From positions 1-38,693 of the forward strand of contig NZ_BCAH01000034.1 of the NCBI RefSeq assembly GCF_001293735.1: a stretch of 38,693 nt of DNA, read 5' to 3'. A program made the position numbers and the translations under genes. Source of the DNA: Limosilactobacillus gorillae. Its GTDB lineage: Bacteria > Bacillota > Bacilli > Lactobacillales > Lactobacillaceae. Under the pieces are notes generated by a model. It was not told the DNA's origin. It did no database searches and worked only from the letters and a program-made list of their open reading frames with translations. Shown here in pieces: positions 7,041 through 16,489 of the stretch (the stretch's first letter is position 1; each line of letters begins with the position of its first letter).

Positions 7041-8282
7041 ATGACAATGATGGAAGAAATGGGCCAACGTGCCAAGGTTGCAAGTGAAGTAGTGGCGCAA
7101 TTAACTACAAAGCAAAAAAACGACGCCCTATTGAAAATGGCCGATGCCCTACTGGCCGACCAAACAGCAATTTTAGAAGCCAATGGGGCTGATCTGGTTA
7201 ATGCCAAGCAGATGCCGGCGAAGTTCGTTGACCGCCTTCGCCTGACTGAACAGCGGATTAAAGACATGGCGACGGGACTCAAGACGGTGGCGACCCTGGA
7301 CGACCCGGTTGCCAAGGTTGACCGGGGGTGGGTTAATTACGCCGGGTTGGAAATCCTCCAGCAACGGGTCCCTCTGGGGGTAGTTGGGATCATCTTTGAA
7401 GCCCGTCCAAACGTAACGGCGGATGCGACTGCTTTAACCCTGAAATCAGGCAACGCCGTTATCTTACGTGGGGGTAAGGAGGCTTACCAATCTAACCAGG
7501 CAATTGTCAGCTGTTTGAGGGGTGCTTTAAAAGAAGCGGGTCTCCCCCAAGACACTGTTCAACTGGTAAGTGACCCGCGTCATGCGGTGGCCACGGAAAT
7601 GATGCGGTTAAACGACTATATCGATGTCTTGATTCCGCGCGGTGGTAAGGGCCTGATTTCGCGAGTGGTCGAGACTGCAACCGTTCCGGTGATTGAAACC
7701 GGAGCTGGCAATTGCCACATCTTTGTTGATCAAAGTGCCGACCCGGAGATGGCCAAGGCCATTGTGGTTAACGCCAAGGTTCAGCGTCCTTCGGTATGTA
7801 ACGCCGCCGAAAAACTTCTTATTCACGCCGGTGCGGCTAAGAAACAGCTACCGGATTTAGTGGCGGCCCTAATTGAGCACGGGGTGGAAGTGCGCGGTGA
7901 CGAACGGGCAAGAGAAATTGTACCGGGTCTCGTTTCTGCCACAAAAGAAGATTGGGACACGGAATATAACGACCTGATCATGGCCATCAAGGTGGTTGAC
8001 AGTCTGGATGAGGCAATTCAGTGGATTAACCAGCACTCTACTCACCACTCCGAGGCAATCATTACCAATGAGATTGCGCGGGGACGGGAATTCCAGAAGC
8101 GGATTAACTCAGCCTGCGTTTACGTTAACGCCTCAACGCGCTTCACCGATGGGGGTGAGTTTGGTTTCGGGGCTGAAATTGGGATTTCAACCCAAAAACT
8201 TCATGCCCGGGGTCCGATGGGCCTAGCACAGCTAACGACAATTAAGTATGAAATTACTGGTAACGGCCAGATCCGACAGTAA
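7041..8282 (+). CDS. proA: gamma-glutamyl phosphate reductase
   Basis: 413-residue NADPH-dependent enzyme of the aldehyde dehydrogenase superfamily. It reduces gamma-glutamyl phosphate from ProB to glutamate semialdehyde, which cyclises towards proline. The catalytic cysteine is Cys253 in VQRPSVCNAAEK, and the family stretch IFEARPNVTADA is at 118-130. The ATG at 7041 is 2 bases after the proB stop with GGAAGGGA about 8 bases upstream, inside the end of proB, so translation is probably coupled. No third proline gene (proC) follows in this operon. Confidence 0.96.
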   Translation: MTMMEEMGQRAKVASEVVAQLTTKQKNDALLKMADALLADQTAILEANGADLVNAKQMPAKFVDRLRLTEQRIKDMATGLKTVATLDDPVAKVDRGWVNYAGLEILQQRVPLGVVGIIFEARPNVTADATALTLKSGNAVILRGGKEAYQSNQAIVSCLRGALKEAGLPQDTVQLVSDPRHAVATEMMRLNDYIDVLIPRGGKGLISRVVETATVPVIETGAGNCHIFVDQSADPEMAKAIVVNAKVQRPSVCNAAEKLLIHAGAAKKQLPDLVAALIEHGVEVRGDERAREIVPGLVSATKEDWDTEYNDLIMAIKVVDSLDEAIQWINQHSTHHSEAIITNEIARGREFQKRINSACVYVNASTRFTDGGEFGFGAEIGISTQKLHARGPMGLAQLTTIKYEITGNGQIRQ

Positions 8283-8284
8283 AA

Positions 8285-8324
8285 AAACGCCCCCAAGTGT
8301 CGATTTGACCACTTGAGGGTGTTC
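8285..8324. terminator. terminator between proA and the convergent PAP2 pseudogene
   Basis: AACGCCCCCAAGTG pairs with CACTTGAGGGTGTT (one mismatch, one wobble) around a 10-base loop. A-rich upstream and TTCTTGTT downstream. Confidence 0.7.
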
Positions 8325-8342
8325 TTGTTAGTGTTGCTTGAG

Positions 8343-9048
8343 CTAGTGCTCTGACAAAGTGAAGCGGACTTGGTAAGGTAAGAAACGGTAAAAGAGAGCG
8401 TCAAAAAAGGCGACGACGACCATGCCGAGCGACCAGCCCGCGACTACGTCGGAAAGGTAGTGGGCTCCCACGTAGAGGCGGGAGATCCCAATCAAGAGAA
8501 TCAAGATGAAGAGCAGGGTGGCAAGTAAGTGGCGGTACTTAACGGGCCACTTTGAACGTAGAATTAAGAGGAGCAAGCTCCCCCCCAGTACTAAGACGCT
8601 TAGGGCCGAGTGGCCGGATGGGAATGACCAACCTGCATAGTGCAGTGGACCTCGTTAGTTGGCTGTGGCCGCTGAACCCATCCCTTAATCAGGTGGTTTA
8701 GCAGGGCTCCAGTGCAAACAGTTAAGATAACTTGCAGGCTGGCCCGCCAACCGTACAAGATCAGGGCGATGATGGTAACGATTCCGGCAATAACAGGGGT
8801 GCTTTCAACGTTAAAGAGTAGGGTTAGGTGGGTAAAGAAGGTAGTTAATCCACCTGTCTGGTGGGCATTGACGAAACTGCGGATCGCCGTATCGTTATAG
8901 TTTAGGGCTGGCGCTGGTCCGATGACTAACCAAAGACAGAGGACGAAGATAACCAGGGCGCTACCACCAACGGTTGCGCAAAATGGGATGTAACGAGTTT
9001 TAAAGAGAACCTCTAGGGCGTTGCGCTTTTTTTTAAAAGAACGCCCAC
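8343..9048 (-). pseudogene. frameshifted PAP2-family phosphatase
   Basis: Reading leftward, a membrane protein begins near 9040 (FKTRYIPFCATVGG...) and continues to ...LIKGWVQRPQPTN near 8655. The reading frame then shifts by one base. The rest (PLHYAGWSFPSGHSALSV...SRLYVGAHYLSD) is in the next frame and stops at 8343. Together the frames carry the PAP2 motifs: K...RP, PSGHS and SRxxxxxHxxxD, with about six membrane helices. Such enzymes dephosphorylate lipid phosphates such as undecaprenyl pyrophosphate or phosphatidylglycerophosphate. The N-terminal frame also has no proper start: a GTG at 9046-9048 fits only if the run of eight A's (9027-9034 on this strand) had nine. Two lesions suggest decay; a sequencing error is the alternative. 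Confidence 0.75.
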
Positions 9049-9061
9049 GTTTAAAATTTTA

Positions 9062-9070
9062 TGGTATAGT
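9062..9070 (+). promoter_or_regulatory. extended -10 promoter of the leuS leader
   Basis: TGGTATAGT (TATAGT at 9065-9070). No good -35 at 16-18 bases. It overlaps the upstream edge of the divergent PAP2 pseudogene. Confidence 0.55.
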
Positions 9071-9079
9071 GGTAACCAT

Positions 9080-9310
9080 AATATCAGACCGGAAGGGGAA
9101 AAGTAACCTGGAGCGCGTTTTTAGAGACCACATGGGGCTGGAAATGTGGAACGTAAACCAGGCGAACTCACCCCGTAAAAGAAGCGGTGAAGTCAGTAAT
9201 CGCTTCCGTTTCCCGCGTTAAGGGTTAAGGGCCATGGCAACGTGGAACGATGGGTGGTACCGCGGAGAAATTCGTCCCGTTTGTGTAAAAACACAACGGG
9301 GCGTTTTTTT
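9080..9310 (+). promoter_or_regulatory. T-box leader of leuS (specifier CTC, leucine)
   Basis: Leader of about 230 bases with stem I features (AGAGACCACAT...ATGTGG near 9123-9149), a GAACTCACC segment whose CTC at 9167-9169 would be the leucine specifier, the T-box TGGTACCGC (9255-9263), and a terminator stem CGTCCCGTTTGTGT (9273-9286) with ACACAACGGGGCG (9291-9303) followed by seven T's. Uncharged tRNA-Leu would favour the antiterminator. The 300-base stretch between the pseudogene and leuS is fully occupied by this leader. Confidence 0.93.
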
Positions 9311-9351
9311 GAACCCTTCCGGTAAATTGAGAATAATTGGAGGATTTGAGC

Positions 9352-11772
9352 ATGGGATACGATCACAGCACCATTGAAAAGAAATGGCAGCGTTACTGGA
9401 AGCAACACAAGACCTTTAAGGCGACCCTGGATAAGAACCAAAAGAAGTACTACGCCTTGGACATGTTCCCATATCCGTCTGGACAAGGGCTTCACGTTGG
9501 CCACCCAGAAGGGTACACGGCCACTGACGTGATGTCGCGGCTGAAGCGAATGCAAGGATTCAACGTTTTACACCCAATGGGATGGGATGCCTTTGGTTTA
9601 CCGGCGGAACAATACGCTTTAAAGACGGGGCATAACCCGGCGGACTTCACCAACAAAAACGTTGACCACTTCCGTGACCAAATCCAATCGCTTGGTTTTT
9701 CTTACGACTGGGACCGGGAAGTTAATACGACCGACCCGAACTACTACAAGTGGACCCAGTGGATCTTTGAACAGCTCTACAAGAAGGGGCTGGCCTACGA
9801 AGATGAAATTATGGTCAATTGGGCCCCGGACTTCATGGGGGGGACCGTGGTTGCCAACGAAGAAGTTGTTGACGGTAAGACGGAACGGGGCGGCTACCCG
9901 GTTTATCGGGTCCCAATGCGTCAGTGGGTCTTGAAGATCACCGCTTATGCCGACCGTTTGATTGACGACCTTGACCTGGTGGACTGGCCAGAAAGCGTTA
10001 AGGAAATGCAGCGTAACTGGATTGGCCGTTCACAAGGTGCAAGCGTTAAATTCCCGGTTGAAGGCCACGATGGGGTTGAAATTGAGGTCTTTACCACTCG
10101 GGTTGACACCCTCTTTGGGGCGTCTTACGTTGTCCTGGCTCCAGAAAATGATTTGGTAGATCAACTAACAACGCCAGACCAAAAGGAGGCTGTGGCCGCC
10201 TACAAGAAGGAGGCCTCCCGGCGTTCTGATCTGGAACGGACTGAACTGAACAAGGACAAGACCGGGGTCTTCACCGGGGCGTACGTAATTAACCCGGTTA
10301 ACGGTGAGAAACTGCCAATCTGGACCGCCGATTACGTTTTGAATTCCTACGGGACCGGGGCTGTGATGGCCGTTCCATCTGGGGACCAACGTGACTTCGA
10401 ATTTGCCACTAAGTTCAACCTGCCAATTACCCCGGTAATTGAAGGTTTCAATGAAGAAGAGGGGGCCTACGTTGGCGACGGCGCTCACATCAACTCTGGT
10501 TTCTTAAACGGTTTAAACATCGAGGATGCAAAGGCTAAGATGATTAACTGGCTAGAGGAACATGGTTACGGGAGTAAGAAGGTCAACTACCGGCTCCGTG
10601 ATTGGATCTTTTCCCGGCAGCGTTACTGGGGGGAACCAATTCCAGTTATCCACTGGGATGATGGAACGACGTCCTTAGTACCGGAAGATGAATTGCCACT
10701 GCGTCTGCCAGAAACTGATAACATCGAACCATCCGGGACCGGTGAAAGCCCACTGGCTAACATTGAGGACTGGGTTAATGTTTACGATGAAAATGGCCGC
10801 CACGGTCGCCGTGAAACTAATACGATGCCGCAGTGGGCCGGCTCTTCCTGGTACTGGCTGCGTTACACCGACCCAACCAACAATAAGAAATTTGCGTCAA
10901 AGGAAGCCCTAGATTACTGGTCACCAGTTGATTTGTACGTTGGTGGAGCCGAACACGCTGTTTTGCACCTTCTGTACGCTCGTTTCTGGCACAAGGTTTT
11001 ATACGACTTGGGTCTTGTTCCAACTAAGGAACCATTCATGAAACTGGTTAACCAAGGAATGATTTTGGGCGCCAACCATGAAAAGATGTCTAAGTCCAAG
11101 GGGAACGTGGTTAACCCAGACGATATTGTAGACCAATACGGGGCCGACACCCTCCGCCTTTACGAAATGTTCATGGGACCACTTGAAGAATCTGTACCGT
11201 GGGACGAAAAGGGCCTCCACGGAGCCAACCGGTGGGTCCAACGGGTATGGCGCCTCTTAATGGATGACAATAATCACCTGCGTGACCGGGTTTCGACCTT
11301 TAACGACGGGAAGTTAACCAAGGTTTATAACCAGACCGTTAAGAAGGTTACCGAAGACTTTGAACGGATGCACTTTAACACCGCTATTTCCCAACTGATG
11401 GTTTTTGTTAACGAGGCCTACAAGGTTGATGATCTACCGGTTGAATACATGGAAGGGTTTGTGAAGATGATCGCCCCACTGATGCCACACTTGGCTGAAG
11501 AATTGTGGAGTCAATTTAATGAATCCGAAACGATCACCTACCAACCGTGGCCAACCTATGACCCAAAGGCCCTGGTGGAAGATGAAGTTGAAATGATCGT
11601 TCAGGTTAACGGAAAGGTTCGTGGTAAGATTAAGATGGCTAAGGACGCCTTAAACAAGGAAGTTGAAGAAGCCGCCTTAGCTAATGAACACGTTCACTCC
11701 TTTGTTGACGGCAAGGAAGTCAAGAAGATCATTGTGATTCCAAACCGGATCGTTAACATTGTTGTTAAGTAA
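9352..11772 (+). CDS. leuS: leucyl-tRNA synthetase
   Basis: 806-residue class I aminoacyl-tRNA synthetase that charges tRNA-Leu. The HIGH motif appears as HVGH (48-51) after YPSGQGL. KMSKS is at 578-582. The CP1 editing domain lies between about 220 and 400 and includes the threonine-rich [10 protein letters not shown] stretch and [19 protein letters not shown]. The bacterial C-terminal domain is complete. The ATG at 9352 has TGGAGG about 8 bases upstream. A single gene controlled by the leucine T-box upstream. Confidence 0.98.
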   Translation: MGYDHSTIEKKWQRYWKQHKTFKATLDKNQKKYYALDMFPYPSGQGLHVGHPEGYTATDVMSRLKRMQGFNVLHPMGWDAFGLPAEQYALKTGHNPADFTNKNVDHFRDQIQSLGFSYDWDREVNTTDPNYYKWTQWIFEQLYKKGLAYEDEIMVNWAPDFMGGTVVANEEVVDGKTERGGYPVYRVPMRQWVLKITAYADRLIDDLDLVDWPESVKEMQRNWIGRSQGASVKFPVEGHDGVEIEVFTTRVDTLFGASYVVLAPENDLVDQLTTPDQKEAVAAYKKEASRRSDLERTELNKDKTGVFTGAYVINPVNGEKLPIWTADYVLNSYGTGAVMAVPSGDQRDFEFATKFNLPITPVIEGFNEEEGAYVGDGAHINSGFLNGLNIEDAKAKMINWLEEHGYGSKKVNYRLRDWIFSRQRYWGEPIPVIHWDDGTTSLVPEDELPLRLPETDNIEPSGTGESPLANIEDWVNVYDENGRHGRRETNTMPQWAGSSWYWLRYTDPTNNKKFASKEALDYWSPVDLYVGGAEHAVLHLLYARFWHKVLYDLGLVPTKEPFMKLVNQGMILGANHEKMSKSKGNVVNPDDIVDQYGADTLRLYEMFMGPLEESVPWDEKGLHGANRWVQRVWRLLMDDNNHLRDRVSTFNDGKLTKVYNQTVKKVTEDFERMHFNTAISQLMVFVNEAYKVDDLPVEYMEGFVKMIAPLMPHLAEELWSQFNESETITYQPWPTYDPKALVEDEVEMIVQVNGKVRGKIKMAKDALNKEVEEAALANEHVHSFVDGKEVKKIIVIPNRIVNIVVK

Positions 11773-11832
11773 GAAAGTAATGGTGGGGCAAGTGGCAAGA
11801 ACATAAGCTTATCGCCACACCCTGCAAAAAAT

Positions 11833-11872
11833 AGAGGCTCCAGTCGTTAGTTTTATACGAGCGGCTGGAGCC
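11833..11872 (+). terminator. hairpin after leuS, probable terminator
   Basis: GGCTCCAG pairs perfectly with CTGGAGCC around the TCGTTAGTTTTATACGAGCGG inner arms, followed by CATTATTAT rather than a clean U-run. It may terminate leuS only partly or act on the next gene's leader. Confidence 0.5.
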
Positions 11873-11892
11873 CATTATTATGGTGAAAAAAT

Positions 11893-12156
11893 ATGGAATT
11901 GAAAACATATCCGGCCGTGATAAAAGAAACGGCGGAGGGCTTTGCCATTCATTTTCCAGACCTGCCGGATGCCGATGTGGTTGATCCCAATCTAGACCGA
12001 GCGCGCCTACGGGCTGTAATTGGTCTAGCGATAATCGTAACCGACCTCCAGAGTCATCACGAACTAGTTCCAGCCCCATCGTCAAAGGATGCCGTTAGCA
12101 AGAAGTTTCAAGGGTTGCACGTGGAAATGATTACGACGGACCTCGATAAGTATTAA
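11893..12156 (+). CDS. orphan HicB-like protein
   Basis: 87 residues beginning MELKTYPAVIKETAEGFAIH and continuing FPDLPDADV, the typical beta-strand start of the HicB antitoxin partial RNase-H fold. HicB normally pairs with the small toxin HicA. No HicA-like frame (short, with a conserved G-H motif) is seen on either side, and the protein lacks the extra C-terminal DNA-binding domain found in many HicB. The start has a weak site (GGTG about 8 bases upstream). It may be a free-standing HicB-fold protein or the remnant of a toxin-antitoxin pair. Divergence in the middle (LDRARLRAVIGLAII) is considerable, so the family call is moderate. Confidence 0.65.
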   Translation: MELKTYPAVIKETAEGFAIHFPDLPDADVVDPNLDRARLRAVIGLAIIVTDLQSHHELVPAPSSKDAVSKKFQGLHVEMITTDLDKY

Positions 12157-12208
12157 GGTTAAATCAGGGCGCTGGAATTTATCAAGAAATTTGTAGTGTG
12201 AAAAGAGT

Positions 12209-12237
12209 TTGCGGCGCCTGATAAATAAGGCTAAAAT
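12209..12237 (+). promoter_or_regulatory. promoter of the flippase gene
   Basis: -35 TTGCGG (12209-12214), 17-base spacer, -10 TAAAAT (12232-12237), about 43 bases before the ATG. Confidence 0.55.
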
Positions 12238-12279
12238 AGTAGGGATTGTAACTTTTAACAAAATAGGGGAAAGAAAGAT

Positions 12280-13929
12280 ATGGATTCACGTAATCAACCG
12301 GGGACAGGTTCGCCTGCCTCCCTTGACGATTCGCGGAGTAAGATGATTTCAGGTTCCGCATGGATGACAGCGGGGTCGATTCTCTCCCGAATTCTTGGCG
12401 CAATTTACATCATCCCGTGGGTTACTTGGATGGGGACCTATTCAAACCAGGCGAACGCTCTGTTTGCCAAGGGGTATAACATCTACAGCCTCTTTTTAAT
12501 GGTCGCAACGGCAGGGATCCCCTCAGCCATTTCCAAAATGGTGGCCCACTACAACGGGATTAATCAGTACGGGGTCTCAAGACGGCTGTACCACTCCGGA
12601 ATGTACGTATCAATCGCGATGGGGCTGGTCTGCTCGATCCTAATGTTCTTTGGGGCATCCTTACTTGATGGCGGGGATCCCAATGTGATTCCGGTTATCC
12701 AGTCGCTGGCCTGGGCAGTCCTCGTAATTCCGGGGATGAGCATCACCCGGGGTTTTTTGCAGGGATATAATTGGATGGCACCGTCAGCTATGTCGCAGTT
12801 TGTTGAACAACTGCTGCGGGTTATTTACATGCTACTGGCGACCTTTGTGATTATGAAATTGGGCAGTGGGGACTGGATCGAGGCCGTTACCCAATCGACC
12901 TTTGCCGCCTTCATTGGGGCGTTAGGCTCGATTGTCCTCTTGGCCTACGCCTTCTTGCGGCGGAAACGCCAAATGGATCGGTTGGTACTCAAAGGGGAAG
13001 TAGCAACTAATGTTTCAACCAAGCACCTGATTGGCGAGATTATTTATCAATCGGTCCCCTTTATCATCATTGAATCTGGAATCACCCTTTTCCAATTGAT
13101 TGATCAATATACCTTCTTTGATATTATGAAGTGGTTCGGTAACTATAGCTCTTACCAACTCAACACGGTTTACGCCCTCTTTTCGTTTAATGCCAACAAG
13201 TTGTACATGATTATCATTTCCTTGGCTTCGGCAATGGCTGCCACGGCGATCCCGCTGTTGGCCGAGGCGCGGGCTAAAAACGATGTTCAAGATATGCGGC
13301 GTCAAATCGAAAACGCCCTGCTACTGTTTTACTTCATCATGATACCAGCTGCCCTGGGCCTGGCGGCGGTGGCCCAACAGATCTACACCGTCTTTTATCG
13401 CTACGACGCAGCCGGGATTACGGTCCTGCAGTTTGCAGCCTTCATGTCAATTCCATACGGGATGTACACGGTTGGGGCGGCCATGATGCAGGGAATTTCG
13501 GAAAATAGGAAGATGATGCGCTTCTTATTCGTCGGGATTGTGATTAAGTTCATCGTTCAGGTTCCGGCCATCTGGCTTTTCAAGGGCCTGGGGCCGTTGC
13601 TGGCAACGGGAGTGGCGATGTTATTCATCAACTATTGCATTCTACACTCCTTTAACCGGGAGTTCACCTTACGCTTTAACCAAATGGCGCAGCCAACCAA
13701 CCAAATCTTGGCTTTCTCCTTGATTATGTTTGTTATCGTCAAGGTGGTCATGCTCTTAGTTGACCTGGTTGTTAGCCCCTATGGGCGCTTTACCGCCTTC
13801 CTCACCTTGGTAATTGGGGTGGCAATTGGGGGCGCAGTCTTTGCCTACCTAGCTTTAAAGTACCGCCTGGTCGATAAGTTAATGGGCGATCGCTTTGCTT
13901 CGTTGCGGACCCGTTTCCACATTAAATAG
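12280..13929 (+). CDS. MATE/MVF-type lipid flippase (YtgP/MurJ-like)
   Basis: 549-residue membrane protein with about 14 helices and a hydrophilic N-terminal tail of 20 residues. The opening helix (SGSAWMTAGSILSRILGAIYIIPW) and the AISKMVAHY...ALLPLLAEA-like stretches match the polysaccharide-biosynthesis/SpoVB branch of the MOP superfamily. This branch contains Gram-positive YtgP proteins that act as lipid II flippases in cocci. The likely job is moving lipid-linked wall precursors across the membrane. It is a single gene, with AGGGGAAAG some 9 bases before the ATG and a strong terminator after it. A role in export of another polysaccharide cannot be excluded. Confidence 0.88.
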   Translation: MDSRNQPGTGSPASLDDSRSKMISGSAWMTAGSILSRILGAIYIIPWVTWMGTYSNQANALFAKGYNIYSLFLMVATAGIPSAISKMVAHYNGINQYGVSRRLYHSGMYVSIAMGLVCSILMFFGASLLDGGDPNVIPVIQSLAWAVLVIPGMSITRGFLQGYNWMAPSAMSQFVEQLLRVIYMLLATFVIMKLGSGDWIEAVTQSTFAAFIGALGSIVLLAYAFLRRKRQMDRLVLKGEVATNVSTKHLIGEIIYQSVPFIIIESGITLFQLIDQYTFFDIMKWFGNYSSYQLNTVYALFSFNANKLYMIIISLASAMAATAIPLLAEARAKNDVQDMRRQIENALLLFYFIMIPAALGLAAVAQQIYTVFYRYDAAGITVLQFAAFMSIPYGMYTVGAAMMQGISENRKMMRFLFVGIVIKFIVQVPAIWLFKGLGPLLATGVAMLFINYCILHSFNREFTLRFNQMAQPTNQILAFSLIMFVIVKVVMLLVDLVVSPYGRFTAFLTLVIGVAIGGAVFAYLALKYRLVDKLMGDRFASLRTRFHIK

Positions 13930-13936
13930 AACTAAA

Positions 13937-13971
13937 TAAAAGCCCTGGCAATTCATTTTGCTAGGGCTTTT
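13937..13971. terminator. terminator of the flippase gene
   Basis: AAAAGCCCTGGCAA pairs with TTGCTAGGGCTTTT (one mismatch), 6-base loop, U-run. Confidence 0.85.
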
Positions 13972-14027
13972 GTTATAGGTTAACTAAGGAATAATTGGGG
14001 TGTTTGAAGCGGGCTAGTAGGGGAAGG

Positions 14028-14894
14028 TTAATTATCTCCCAAAAAGCCGATGTGGTGGGTTGAAGGCTCTTGCTCAACCTTCTTCATGAATGCTGGTAGT
14101 GCCGTTGCGATCTGGGTCGGTAGGACAATGTACTGGTCCTGGGCAATTTGGTCGGCAATTGCGGAGTGGGCGTAAACAGCTGCTAAAACGGCCTGGTCAC
14201 CCTTATCCTTGAACTGGGCGCAAAAGCCGCCGATCATGCCGGCTAGGGTATCGCCCATCCCACCAACGGCTTGGGCGGCGGAGCCAATCGGTAGGCGGTA
14301 GACGTGACTTTGAGTGTAGATCTCGGTGTGGTGGCGTTTCAAGACCACCGTGGCACCGAGCTTTTGCTGAGCTGCCTGGTTGAGCTCCTCTGCTTGATCG
14401 GCAATGGTAATCCCAGAGAGGCGTTGCCACTCCATTTGGTGGGGAGTGAAGATTAAGTGACCGGCCGGCGCCGTTACTTGTTCCTTGGCCATTAAGGTAA
14501 TGGCTGAGCCGTCAATCACGATGGTTTGATCGGTGGTGGTATTTTCAAAGACGGTGTTTAAAACTCGGCGGCTTACGTCTTCTTCGCCGAGCCCGGGGCC
14601 AACCACCACCGTGTCGACTGACTTAACCAATTTTGAAAGGGCGGCTTGGTCGGTGAAGTCAATTACCATTGCTTCAGGCAGACGAGCGTGCAGGGCGGTA
14701 CGATTCACCAGATCACAGGCAACTGTTACTAGACCAGCCCCAGCGTTAACAGCAGCCGTGGCGGCCATGATGATCGCTCCACCATACTGGTGGTTTCCAC
14801 CCACTAATAGGACCTTGCCAAAGGTCCCCTTGAAGCTCTCAGCTGGCCGGGTAGTGATCACTTTTTGCAGAATTTGTTCAGTTAAATCTTCCAT
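14028..14894 (-). CDS. nnrD: ADP-dependent NAD(P)H-hydrate dehydratase
   Basis: 288-residue ribokinase-fold repair enzyme. It converts the damaged S-form of hydrated NADH or NADPH back to the cofactor, using ADP as phosphate donor in bacteria. Visible motifs: GKVLLVGGNHQYGGA near the N terminus, VVVGPGLG (96-103), FTPHQMEW (149-156) and the anion-hole/catalytic GGMGDTLAG with Asp215. The epimerase half (NnrE) that is fused in E. coli is absent. AAGGGGAA lies about 8 bases before the ATG at 14894. Divergently transcribed from pepV across a 107-base gap. Confidence 0.92.
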   Translation of the reverse strand: MEDLTEQILQKVITTRPAESFKGTFGKVLLVGGNHQYGGAIIMAATAAVNAGAGLVTVACDLVNRTALHARLPEAMVIDFTDQAALSKLVKSVDTVVVGPGLGEEDVSRRVLNTVFENTTTDQTIVIDGSAITLMAKEQVTAPAGHLIFTPHQMEWQRLSGITIADQAEELNQAAQQKLGATVVLKRHHTEIYTQSHVYRLPIGSAAQAVGGMGDTLAGMIGGFCAQFKDKGDQAVLAAVYAHSAIADQIAQDQYIVLPTQIATALPAFMKKVEQEPSTHHIGFLGDN

Positions 14895-14955
14895 TTAAGT
14901 TCCCCTTTCTTTGAAAACGGATTCAAAGGGATTGTTTTAGTCCCCATTAGCTTTA

Positions 14956-14964
14956 TGGTATCAT
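14956..14964 (+). promoter_or_regulatory. extended -10 promoter of pepV
   Basis: TGGTATCAT (TATCAT at 14959-14964), 38 bases before the pepV ATG. No clear -35. Confidence 0.5.
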
Positions 14965-15001
14965 TATCTGTAATAAAGTGAACAAGATGGAGGACAAAAA
15001 A

Positions 15002-16402
15002 ATGACCGATTGGCTGAAAGAAGCAACAGCACAAAAGGAAGACTACCTGACCGACCTGATATCGTTAATGAAAATTGAGAGTGTTCGTGACGATGAAAAA
15101 GCGACCGAAGAGTATCCACTAGGCCCTGGCCCGTCCCAGGCGCTGGCTGCCTTTTTGGAAATGGCAGACCAGGACGGTTTCCGGACCAAGAACATTGATA
15201 ACCTGGTTGGTTACGCCGAGTGGGGAGAGGGGGATGAAACCCTTGCCATCTTAGCCCACCTAGATGTCATGCCGGCTGGGAACGGCTGGAACACCGACCC
15301 CTTTGACCCGGTGATCAAGGATGGTAAGTTGATTGGCCGGGGAGCCTCCGATGACAAGGGGCCGGGGATGGCCGCCTACTATGCTTTAAAGACCTTAAAG
15401 GATCAGGGCGTGCCCTTCAATAAGAAGGTTCGCTTTATCGTTGGAACCGATGAGGAGGCCGACTGGACCGGGATGCACCGCTACTTTGAAGTGGAGCCGG
15501 CACCAACCTTTGGCTTCTCGCCGGACGCTGAATTCCCGGTTATCAACGGGGAAAAGGGGCAAGTATCAATGCTCTTGAACCTACCAGGTGGAAACGACGG
15601 GATTGACCTACTGAAATCCTTTAAGGCTGGCCTGCGCTTTAACATGGTGCCGCGGGAAGCCGATGCGGTGGTAGAAGTAGAAGATAATGAGGCCTTGGCG
15701 ACCCGCTTCACCGCCTTCTTGGATGCTAGCCCAGTTACCGGGGAAGTGACGTTTGAACAAGATGGCGCCCACCTTCAGGTGATCGGTAAGGCTGCTCACG
15801 GTATGGAGCCGGAAAAGGGGATCAATGCGGCTACCTACCTGGCTAGCTTCTTAAAGTCACTGAAACTGGGGGGCTCTGCCAAGAACTTCGTTGATTACCT
15901 GGCTGATTATCTCCACCTGGATACGCGGATGGAGAAATTTGATGCCGCCTTTAGCGATCCGGTAATGGGAGAATTGACTATGAACGCAGGGCTGTTGAGT
16001 TTTGATCAACAGGCCGGCGCCCATATTGATATGAATTTCCGTTATCCGAAGGGAATTACTCCGGACGAAATTAAGCAAGCGGTGGCCAAAGTGGCCTCCC
16101 CGTTGAACTTTACAGTTGATTACCAGGGTGGCGATCTACCACACTATGTTGATCCAGAGGACCCCTTAGTTCAAACCCTGATGAAGGCCTACATCCATCA
16201 GACTGGTGACCAAGCGGCTCAGCCAGAAGTAGTTGGTGGGGGAACCTACGGCCGGCTAATGGAGCGCGGGGTGGCCTTTGGGGCATTAATGCCGATGACG
16301 CCTAACACGATGCACCAGGCCAATGAATTCCAACCAGTTGACGACCTGATCTTATCAATGGCAATTTACATGGAAGCAATTCATGACCTGGTTACTGAAT
16401 AG
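15002..16402 (+). CDS. pepV: dipeptidase PepV
   Basis: 466-residue zinc dipeptidase of the M20 family, typical in length for lactobacillus PepV, which hydrolyses dipeptides such as carnosine-like and Xaa-His substrates inside the cell. Metal and catalytic residues are recognisable: AHLDVMPAG (His86, catalytic Asp88), GRGASDDKGP (Asp118) and TDEEADW (Glu151/Glu152). The lid domain lies in the middle and GGGTYGR sits near the C terminus. In-frame GTG (14978) and ATG (14987) codons exist, but GGAGG at 14989-14993 sits 8 bases before the ATG 15002, which is taken as the start. Confidence 0.95.
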   Translation: MTDWLKEATAQKEDYLTDLISLMKIESVRDDEKATEEYPLGPGPSQALAAFLEMADQDGFRTKNIDNLVGYAEWGEGDETLAILAHLDVMPAGNGWNTDPFDPVIKDGKLIGRGASDDKGPGMAAYYALKTLKDQGVPFNKKVRFIVGTDEEADWTGMHRYFEVEPAPTFGFSPDAEFPVINGEKGQVSMLLNLPGGNDGIDLLKSFKAGLRFNMVPREADAVVEVEDNEALATRFTAFLDASPVTGEVTFEQDGAHLQVIGKAAHGMEPEKGINAATYLASFLKSLKLGGSAKNFVDYLADYLHLDTRMEKFDAAFSDPVMGELTMNAGLLSFDQQAGAHIDMNFRYPKGITPDEIKQAVAKVASPLNFTVDYQGGDLPHYVDPEDPLVQTLMKAYIHQTGDQAAQPEVVGGGTYGRLMERGVAFGALMPMTPNTMHQANEFQPVDDLILSMAIYMEAIHDLVTE

Positions 16403-16436
16403 GACATAGATAGCGCTTTTATTGTAATTATTTACG

Positions 16437-16445
16437 TGGTATAAT
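16437..16445 (+). promoter_or_regulatory. extended -10 promoter of uspA-like gene
   Basis: TGGTATAAT (TATAAT at 16440-16445), 45 bases before the ATG. -35 region poor (TTTTAT at the right distance). Confidence 0.6.
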
Positions 16446-16489
16446 AAACACAACGACGGATGATGATAATCACTTGGAGGTGATTTTAG

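Noticed and set aside
9021-9221. A 66-codon rightward reading frame upstream of leuS
   Set aside because: It lies within the leuS promoter and T-box leader, has no ribosome-binding site and no protein-like composition.
14533-14898. 121-codon frame opposite nnrD
   Set aside because: Antisense to conserved kinase-fold motifs; Ser/Thr/Pro-rich shadow composition.
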